Shown here one piece after another: positions 56,811 to 64,000 of a DNA stretch of 64,000 nt (its first letter is position 1; each line of letters opens with the position of its first letter). The notes beneath the pieces are model-generated. The model was not told where the DNA came from and did not search any database. It was given only the letters and a program-made list of their open reading frames with translations. The position numbers were made by a program, and so were the translations under genes. Source of the stretch: Cryptomeria japonica. Lineage: Eukaryota; Streptophyta; Pinopsida; Cupressales; Cupressaceae. Where the stretch lies: the NCBI RefSeq assembly GCF_030272615.1, contig NC_081411.1, positions 824,034,397 through 824,098,396 of the forward strand, written 5' to 3'.

Positions 56811-57777
56811 ATGCTTGCCCTTTTCCCTTAGACTATGAGAAAGAGGAAGGAGATGAATCCTTCTTTATGTAGGTGGATGACAAGTTGATGTTGTTTTTCT
56901 TAAGAAGATTTGTCAACTCATCAACTTGCTTGGTGTGGCATCGATGCTCATCATGAGCATACTTCATTCAATATGAACAAGTTGGTTTATCCTTTTTAGC
57001 TAGAGTCCCATTCTTGGAAGAGGGTGAGAAATCACCTTGTGATGGAGAGGATGATTGCATTTTTTCCTGTTATGGCTTTGACTTGGATTGCTTCTTCTTC
57101 TTCTTCTTGGAATCTTTGCCTTGACTCCCTTGACTCCCTTGATTAGCCATCAAAGCCTTGGACTTTGAAGACTTGAGAAGGCCCATGTTCAACAACTTAG
57201 ATTGTTCCAATATCAACATTTCTGTTAAAGCATCAAATGAAGGCATAATGTAGGAACTCCCCACTATCAAACGATGAGTTTGGAAGCTAGACACAAATGC
57301 TACATATTCTAGTGCAAGCTTGTCCAACAAGTTGAATATCAACTCGACATCCTTTTTGTCAATTCCATAATCCTTAAGATTTTCTCTTAGCTCATTTTCT
57401 TTGGTGACATAATCTTGGATTGTATCAAAACTCTTGTGATCCAAATTGGTGTGCTCATTGTCAATCTTGTAACCTCTGATTTCATCAACTTGACCATACA
57501 ATTTCTGAAACATATCCCAAGCTTCTTTGATTGTTGTACCCTTCTCAATGTGAAAAATGAGGTCATTTGATACATACTTATGAAAAGTTCCAAGAGCCAT
57601 GCAATTCTTAGTGAGCTATTCTAACTGATCATTAGGACCAGCCTTAGGATCAGGTGGTGTTGCTATTGTTCCATCTATGTAATGTGTGAGACCCTTTTCC
57701 ATTAATTTGCTCCATACTTTAATTTTCCATGATGCATAATTATGTGGAGCTAAAGGTGAAAATTTATGAGGACTCAT
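56811..57777 (-). pseudogene. gag: Element D gag
   Basis: The ATG at 57777 (MSPHKFSPL, HNYASWKIKVW) is the copia gag start. An upstream in-frame ATG at 57843 gives a hydrophobic extension that does not fit the family. A TAG near 57614 is followed by an open run 57600-57070, with the capsid-type IKEAWDMFQKLYG and DALTEMLILEQSKLL. It ends in a Lys-rich tail (KKKKKKQSK) before a TAG. The zinc knuckle near 56945-56985 keeps Cys, His and last Cys, but the second Cys codon is TGA. It is one gene with at least four stops. Confidence 0.88.
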
Positions 57778-58823
57778 TGCAACAAAAATGAAAGAGCACA
57801 AGGAAAGAGAGGCACAATGACACAATAAACCCCCCAAATTCACTCAATTAAAGACCCCCCCCCACCCCCCAAAAAAAATGATGATTTGGCACTTTATACT
57901 TAGCGCATGTACAATGGGCCACTTGCAAAAAATGGCAAAGTGGACTTCTGATTTCAACTTTACAACTGACTTAATAAGGCCAAAGAAGACTCAAACTAAT
58001 AATGCAAGAGATCTAAACTAAGATCCAAGCAAATTATAAGTACCAAGTAGGCCAAATAAGACCAATATCTAAAAGTACAATTTCCACTCAAAATATCTAA
58101 AATTTAATCATAGATTATGAAAGTAGACAAAAAAATATGCATTTTCAAAAAAATGGCACCTAAAAAGGAGGTCGTATGAGCTCAAATGAAGCCTTTGAAG
58201 TTGCAAAATTGAGGATTGGACAGGTACAACTAAGAGAATCCAAAAATTCCAAAAAACCTGTGCACCAAAATCAAAAAATAACCCTTACCACTGCGAAGAG
58301 AACAAAAATTAGCCAAAATAAAAAAACATTGTACCCAAAAAGGAGAAAAATTGATCAACTTATGAGCCTCCAAAGTTGACCCAAAAATCCAAACTGCTCA
58401 AGGAGAGGGGTCTAATTTTTTTTTTTTAAATGATGACTAGGCACTAACTGTGTGCTAACTGTGTGCTGTTGACTGGGCACTGACTATGCGCTGCTGACTA
58501 GGCAGAAGGTATGGACCCGCAAAGAAAATAAATAAATTCAAAAAAATCTTTTACAAAATTGGAAAAAAAATTCAATTTTTTTTTTGAGAACCGAAAATTT
58601 CGTACCGTACCACTCAAATTGGGCCAAAAATTCCTCCAACACCCAAAATTCGATTTTTGCCAAAATAGGTCGAGTTTATACTCGATTTTTATGGAAATGG
58701 CCTCCCAGAGGCAATGGTGAGGTCGAAAACGCTCTAAGATGCCTCCAAAAAATGTTGTCCCTCAGATCTGAAAATAGAAGCCTTCTAAGATGTCTCCAAA
58801 AACCAATCAATTGAAGCCCCAAT
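57778..58823 (-). other. 5' leader of element D
   Basis: About 1 kb of mostly non-coding A/T-rich sequence lies between primer-binding site and gag. It contains homopolymer runs (C-rich at 57857-57870, T9 near 58420) and a short internal repeat TGTGCTAACTGTGTGCTG near 58449. No gene is supported. Confidence 0.6.
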
Positions 58824-58836
58824 GGCTCTAATACCA
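58824..58836 (-). promoter_or_regulatory. Primer-binding site of D
   Basis: Minus strand TGGTATTAGAGCC directly abuts the LTR with no spacer. The Sireviruses here have a two-base spacer. Confidence 0.92.
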
Positions 58837-59286
58837 TGTGAGATTTTGCTAAGATAAAGGGAACAATGAAAAGTATAAAAGAGAGACAAAAGAATGACAA
58901 CAACAAACTGTATTCTCATCAATATACAAATGATCAACTAGATTAACCAATACAATGAATATGAGCCTTCTTATATAAGCAAGGCCATATGGATGTATGA
59001 GCACACAATCATGATATGTGACTCAATGAGAAACTAGGGTAGGTAAGAAATACTAGGGGTAGGTAGGAGAAATAATATAATATTCCACAAGAGGTGGATG
59101 ACCCACCGAATGTGGAGTGTAAAAGCAAAATAAGACCTCAAAAGGTGGAATTTCTCCTACAAGCTATATCTCTATGTGCACACTTCCCTAAGTGTCTTAA
59201 ATTCAAACTACGAAGAGATGCATTATCCTAAGTTAACTTAAGTAAAGTGTAATAATATCCATAATGAATATTTATTTACACCAACA
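58837..59286 (-). repeat. 5' LTR of D (450 bp)
   Basis: TGTGAGATTTTGC ... TTACACCAACA, intact, followed by the target copy CAATG. It lacks the GAGCTC/hairpin module and C-tract of the Sirevirus LTRs. Confidence 0.94.
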
Positions 59287-60766
59287 CAATGCAATCAAAA
59301 TTCGCATGACAAAGTCTTTTATGCCATAACCAACTTTCATCAATCTGAGTAATCAAACATGTCTTATCACTAGTATTCAAATGAAAGATATTACCTTTAG
59401 TCTAATTACTGGATGCAATTTCCAATCTAATTATGTTCATGATTTTGCATTTTCCATTCTTGAATTGTAGTTGAAATCCTTTTTCCACTAACTGACCAGC
59501 ACTCAAAAGATTATGCTTTAAACCTTCAACATAATAAACATTGTCAGTATTATGCTTACCATCCAAAGATATAGTGTCTCTTCCTTTGATTAAACAAGCT
59601 TTGTCATATCCAAATCTTACTAGACCTCCATGAATTTCCCGAAATGATAAGAATTTTCTTTTATCACCAGTCATATGGTGTGAGCAACCACTATCAATGA
59701 TCCATTCATCATTTTCTTCAATTTTTGCTGCTAATGCCTACTCTACCGATTTGACAATAGGTGCCAATTCATCTTATTTTATTGCAACAAATTCCCATCC
59801 ACTATTTGCTGGATCTTCATCAGAGTCATCTGTAACACCTTCATCTGCATAGTAACATGAATTATCTTTGTTTTTCTTAAATCTCTATCTCTAATATTCA
59901 TGGTTAGGTTTATATGTTCTTTTTGCCTCCTCTCTTAGTCTTGAGTGTCTATCAGGACACCTAGATACCATATGACCAACTTTATTGCAATTAAAAGATT
60001 TAAAAGGTTCTTTACCTTCATACTTACTTCCTGCTAGACCCTTAGGCATATTCCTTGCAAATAGTGCTTCAAGTTCTTCAAGTTCTTCAAGTTCTTCATT
60101 TTCTCTTCTAATATCTTCAAGTTCTTTTCCATCAAGTTCTTTACAATCAGATTTGTCAGATGATGATGATGCTTTGAAGGCTATATCAGTCTTGACTGCA
60201 ACAGGACCAAATTCTTCAAGCTCAAATGCTGAAAGTTTTCCAGCCAAAGTATCTCTAGATACTGATGTATTAGGCATTGTTCTCAACTCATTAATAGTTG
60301 TCACTTTCATTTTGTAAGCCGGTGGAAAATCTCTTAAAACTTTAGAAACAATTTCATTAAATCTTTCCATAAATGCAGAAATTCTTTCATCCTCTTCCAT
60401 TTTTAAATTTTTGTCCCTGACCCGGTAACATTCCAATTTTGCAATTTTGATAGTGGAATCTCCTTCATTCAATGTTTCCAGTTTATCCCAAAAAGATTTT
60501 GCAGTAGATCTGTTTGATAATCCCATGATTTTTTGATCTAATAATGTTCTTAGAAGTGCCTCTCTTTCTTTTCAATCATTCTCCAAGTCTTTAGCCAAGG
60601 TTGGTGGATTAGGGTTATTCAAAGTAGGAGCAATATACCCATTCTTTGTAACATCCCATATATCTCTTTCAATGCAGTTCAGATGTGTTTCCATTCTAAT
60701 CTTCCATATACCATAATTAGTTACATGAAGTTTGGGACTCTCCTTCCTAAAGATATTTGCTACCAT
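59287..60766 (-). pseudogene. Unit B gag and protease
   Basis: The minus-strand ATG at 60766 begins gag (NYGIWKIRMETHLN). A frame break occurs near 60560, then it is open 60526-59891. Capsid motifs include WDKLETLNEGDSTIKIAKLE and MEEDERISAFMERFNEI. A small in-frame deletion relative to G and A removes the segment after FNEIV. The knuckle SFNCNKVGHMVSRC has lost its first Cys. Protease region 59674-59402 contains MTGDKRKFLS and GLKHNLLSAGQLVEKGFQLQ. It is interrupted at 59286 by D, just inside integrase. Confidence 0.92.
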
Positions 60767-60808
60767 AGGATCTCCTCAAGTTGTTAGGCTTCTGCAAAAA
60801 GAGGACTA

Positions 60809-60821
60809 GGCTCAGATACCA
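60809..60821 (-). promoter_or_regulatory. Primer-binding site of unit B
   Basis: Minus strand TGGTATCTGAGCC, one base from the initiator-Met site, two bases from LTR3. LTR3 is therefore the 5' LTR of B. Confidence 0.92.
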
Positions 60822-60823
60822 AT

Positions 60824-61920
60824 TGTTAGGAATCGGGAAGGACAACTAAGGGGGGGGGTGAATCAATTGTCAATAAATTATAACCCAAAACAAATTATTC
60901 CAACTTAAAACTTAGTGCTGGTAAAACATATTAACATTTATATTAATACCAATATAACTTAATGTATGAAACGAAAAGACAAACACATCCACAACACTTG
61001 ACACATATATTTTGACGTGGAAACCCTATAAGGGGAAAAACCACAGTAGGAAACCTTACCCACAATCAGATGATACTACTGCAGATAGTAAGTGAATACA
61101 ATAAGGGGTCTGCACATGCAGAAAGGCTAACCGCCTAGAGCTCACTGCTCAATCACAAAATAAGAGTCACACTGACTACAATTGGATAATTAAATCCAAT
61201 AACAATGTAGTGCTTGAGTTAACATCTACAATGCTTGATTCAGTACCAGTTTAAGCTCTTACCATGAGTATGAAACACCTTCATAACCTTTCCTTCAACC
61301 TTTAGATAATATCTTCATGATTTGCACAAGGATCTGCTTTCTCTTCACAATGATCTTCAATATTTGCATACACTCATTCATTCATACACTCATACATCTT
61401 ACAATTATTTATACAAAACCTAAGACCTCATGATTAGGTCAGCTCCCTAAAGATATTACATTTACAAAATAAGTCGTGATGCAATACAATATGTCGGCCT
61501 CAATACATTTACACATTATCCAATCAATAAACCATTCCCAAAATTTTTCATGTTGATCTGGAACATGATATCTTGTATCGGTCCATAACCTAGACCTATC
61601 GGCCAGTTCAGGCAAATATATGAATCCGATTAGTCCAATAAGAGAAACAATAAATGTAAACATCCAATCCATGTGTTCGACATAACCAAATGATCTCTAG
61701 ATGATAACAAGTCATCACCGACTTCCTGAGATGTTGGTGAAACATATACCAGTGACTGTGCATAAGCCAATATCTATGCCGGGTCCATAATGTTTAGGTT
61801 CAACAACAAACCAATATAACCAAAGTGCCAAATCAATAATGTAGACCTCCAAAAAGATAAGTGTTGACATCAATGACAAAACCAATGCAACACGTGACGA
61901 AGTCATCCATAATACCAACA
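60824..61920 (-). repeat. LTR3, shared by units B and F (1097 bp)
   Basis: TGTTAGGAATCGGG ... ATACCAACA on plus. There is a primer-binding site on the left and a purine tract on the right. It carries the reverse C-tract near 60850 and the GAGCTC/hairpin module at about 61108-61150. It is intact. Confidence 0.94.
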
Positions 61921-62324
61921 ATCTCCCCCTTTGGCATTAATGGAAACACTAGATGGAAAAAAATCTAAGTGCCAAAAATAGAATGCCAAATACCAACAAT
62001 CTCCCAAATAGATCAATCAAAGTTTTGTACCAAAAACAATATAACCAAAACCAAAATACATTTCTACCAAGAATACATCTCTCCCCAATCTTCAAAGTAT
62101 AATGTTTTTCCATACACATCTCTCCACCTTTGACATCAAATGCCAAAGTAGTCAAGAATCAAAATTAGAACATAACATACAACTAAATAATCCCCCTGAG
62201 CAATAGCTCTCCTTCATCAAAACCGGAAAAAGATTTTTTTGTTAGTCCCTGCCGGTTTGAAGGCAATCTTCATTATTCAAGTTTCTGTCAGTGGGGTGAT
62301 TACCCCAAGATTCTCTCTGAGATA
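61921..62324 (-). promoter_or_regulatory. Multiple polypurine tracts and 3' UTR of unit F
   Basis: Reverse purine tracts occur at 61923-61933, about 62001, 62080 and 62190-62197. The sequence is nearly the same as in unit B. Confidence 0.85.
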
Positions 62325-64000
62325 TTAAAATGTTTCCTTAGGCAAAGGCTTTGTAAAAATATTTGCAATATGATCTTTAGTATTCACATAAACCAATCTC
62401 ACTTCATTTGCTTCAACATTTTCTTTTAGAAAGTTATACTTAATAGAAACATGCTTTGTTTTAAGGTGAAATACCGAATTCTTTGATATATCTATTGCTG
62501 CTGAATTATCATAGTAAATAATTACCGGTTCTTTACATTTTACCTTGATATCCTTCCATATTTTCTTGATCAATAATAATTGAGTGCAATTAGTTGCTGC
62601 TGCAACATATTCTACTTCTGCTATAAATAATGATGTACAAGTCTGCTTCTTGTTGATCCATGAATTTAATCTTCTGCCAAGAAATAATGCACCACCAGTG
62701 GTACTCTTTCTGTCGTCCACATCTCCTACCCAATTTGCATCTGTATATGCACATAACTCAAAATTGTCATCCTTAGGATACCATAAACCAAGATTTGTTC
62801 TGCCTTGTAGGCCTTGAAAAATCCTTTTTACTGTAGTTTAACGATTTTCTTTAGGATTGCTTTGAAATCTTGAAACAATACACACTACATTCATTATATC
62901 AGGTCCTATTTGTATCAAATATAATAACCCTCCATTCATATATTTGTACCTTGTCATATTTATAGCAGCCGAATCATCCTTTGAAGTTAATTTATTAGTT
63001 GTAGTCATAGGAGTGATTACCAGTTTGGAGTTTTCCATTCCCAATTTCTTCAAGGGTTCCTTCAAATATTTTGTTTGACATATGAATATACCTTTATCTA
63101 TTTGAGAAATCTGCAAACTTAGAAATTTTTTCATCTCTCCAATCATGGATATTTTAAATTCTTCCTGCATCTTGTTAGCAAAGTCTTTACATAATCCTTC
63201 TTCTCCTCCAAAAATGATATCATCTACAAATACTTCAATAATGAAAATGTCATCATTGGTCATTTTGTAATACAAATTACTATTAGCATTACCTTTTGTG
63301 TATCCAGGATTTAGAAGATATTTATCCAGTCTAACATACCAAGCTCTGGGAGCTTGCTTGAATCCATATAAAGATTTCCTTAACCTGCAAACCATATCCT
63401 TAACATCTGTTAATGAAAATCTGTCAGGTTGTTCAATGTAAACCTCTTCTTCAAGATATCCATTAAAAAATGCACATTATACATCCATCTGATAAACTTT
63501 ATAGTTCTTGTGAGCTGTAAATGAAAGAAATAGTCTTATTGCTTCAATTCTGGCTACTGGTGCAAAGGTTTCATTATAATATATTCCTTCTTTCTAAGAA
63601 TAATCTTTACAAACTAATCTTGCTTTGCTTCTGATTACTTCACCATCTTCATTAAGTTTATTTCTAAATACCCATTTAGTTCCAATTATATTTTTGTCTT
63701 TAGGTAGGGGAACTAATGTCCAAGTATCATTCTTTTCAATTTGTTCTAATTCATATTCCATTGCTTTTATCCAATGTTTATCCTGACATGCTAAAACAAC
63801 TGATGCTAGTTCAACTTGAGAAATTAATCTTACCTCTTCATTTTCCAATCTTCCTCTTGTCATAACACCTTGATTTTTATTTCCAATTATCTAATTTTCT
63901 GAATAATTGAATATTACATACCTGGGTTTATTTTGATTTCCACTTACAGGTTGTTGTTCTTCAATCACAGTTGAGTTTTCTGATGATGCCGATGTGACTG
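62325..64000 (-). pseudogene. Unit F RNase H, RT and linker (partial, runs off window)
   Basis: RNase H is at 62720-62325 (DDRKSTTGGALFLGRRL). RT is at 63395-62838 with LYGFKQAPRAWY and FVDDIIFGGEEG, and the RT start is at 63863-63594 ([16 protein letters not shown]). The integrase-RT linker continues to 64000. Breaks lie near 62720-62840, 63475 (TAT for TTT context) and 63595. It resembles unit B more than unit A (for example WINKKQTCTS and YYDNSAAIDISKN). Confidence 0.92.

Larger units (their letters stand above)
51966..59286 (-). mobile_element. Copia element 'D' (non-Sirevirus), 7.3 kb including a nested solo LTR
   Basis: The LTRs are about 446-450 bp (51966-53437 interrupted; 58837-59286). 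The interior is 5399 bp with gag-pol on the minus strand, primer-binding site at 58824-58836 and a G6 purine tract at 53438-53445. The flanks TAATG (51961-51965) and CAATG (59287-59291) are a target duplication with one transition. Unit A keeps the uninterrupted site as CAATG. It lacks the GGGGGAG repeats of Sireviruses. Stops and frameshifts occur throughout. The two LTRs differ at roughly ten of their first 109 bases, so the insertion is older than H. Confidence 0.92.
22618..64000 (-). mobile_element. Tandem Sirevirus array sharing LTRs: LTR1-A-LTR2-B-LTR3-F (continues past window)
   Basis: Three same-orientation interiors (A, B, F) are separated by single LTRs. LTR2 and LTR3 each have a primer-binding site on their left, serving the unit to the left, and a purine tract on their right, serving the unit to the right. 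LTR1 is bordered on the left by gypsy sequence (CATAT at 22613-22617). Interior lengths agree: A 4559 bp; B about 4.51 kb after removing three insertions. A single shared LTR between units is best explained by recombination between LTRs of related elements rather than by independent adjacent insertions. The 5' end lies beyond the window. Confidence 0.88.

Noticed and set aside
60060-60130. Short tandem repeat 'cttcaagtt' in unit B gag
   Set aside because: It encodes the Glu/Leu-rich helix of gag (EELEELEELE) and is a small local expansion of a coding repeat seen in the other units.

Overview
The window looks like nuclear DNA from a seed plant with a large, repeat-dominated genome. I found no host gene, rRNA, tRNA or CRISPR array. 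Almost all of it can be assigned to LTR retrotransposons. The plant assignment rests on Ty1/copia elements with a primer-binding site next to TGG-TATCAGAGCC, multiple GGGGGAG purine tracts before the 3' LTR (a Sirevirus hallmark), plant-type Ty3/gypsy integrase, and AT-rich, TG/CA-decayed sequence. A gymnosperm is possible given the depth of nesting, but the sequence does not decide it.

Left part (1-22617). A decayed Sirevirus-like 3' end with its LTR (to 2698) lies beside a probable chromovirus-type LTR (from 3636, minus strand). A 5'-truncated Sirevirus follows (about 8090-10442). An old minus-strand Ty3/gypsy element occupies 10443-22617: LTR, purine tract, A-rich tandem repeats, integrase and RNase H. 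It is split by a solo LTR at 11734-12557 (target duplication GATGA) and by a complete plus-strand Sirevirus, here 'G', at 15121-21834 (target duplication ATCTT). Removing G rejoins the gypsy integrase.

Right part (22618-64000, open at the window end). This is a tandem array of Sirevirus units on the minus strand that share single LTRs: LTR1-unit A-LTR2-unit B-LTR3-unit F. LTR2 and LTR3 each have a primer-binding site on one side and a purine tract on the other. The array was then invaded repeatedly. A 10.5-kb element 'H' with 4-kb LTRs and one acidic 404-codon ORF sits in LTR2. A solo LTR (41379-42855), a 7.7-kb element 'C' and a copia element 'D' sit in unit B. A further solo LTR 'E' sits inside the 3' LTR of D. 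With these removed, unit B's interior is about 4.51 kb, against about 4.56 kb for A and 4.54 kb for G.

Every pol gene seen carries stops or frameshifts, so none of these copies is autonomous as read. The two most unusual components are C, which has a coiled-coil/multi-zinc-knuckle ORF plus a very large second ORF and no pol, and H, a large-LTR derivative with an unrecognised acidic protein. The shared-LTR array is the most unusual structure.
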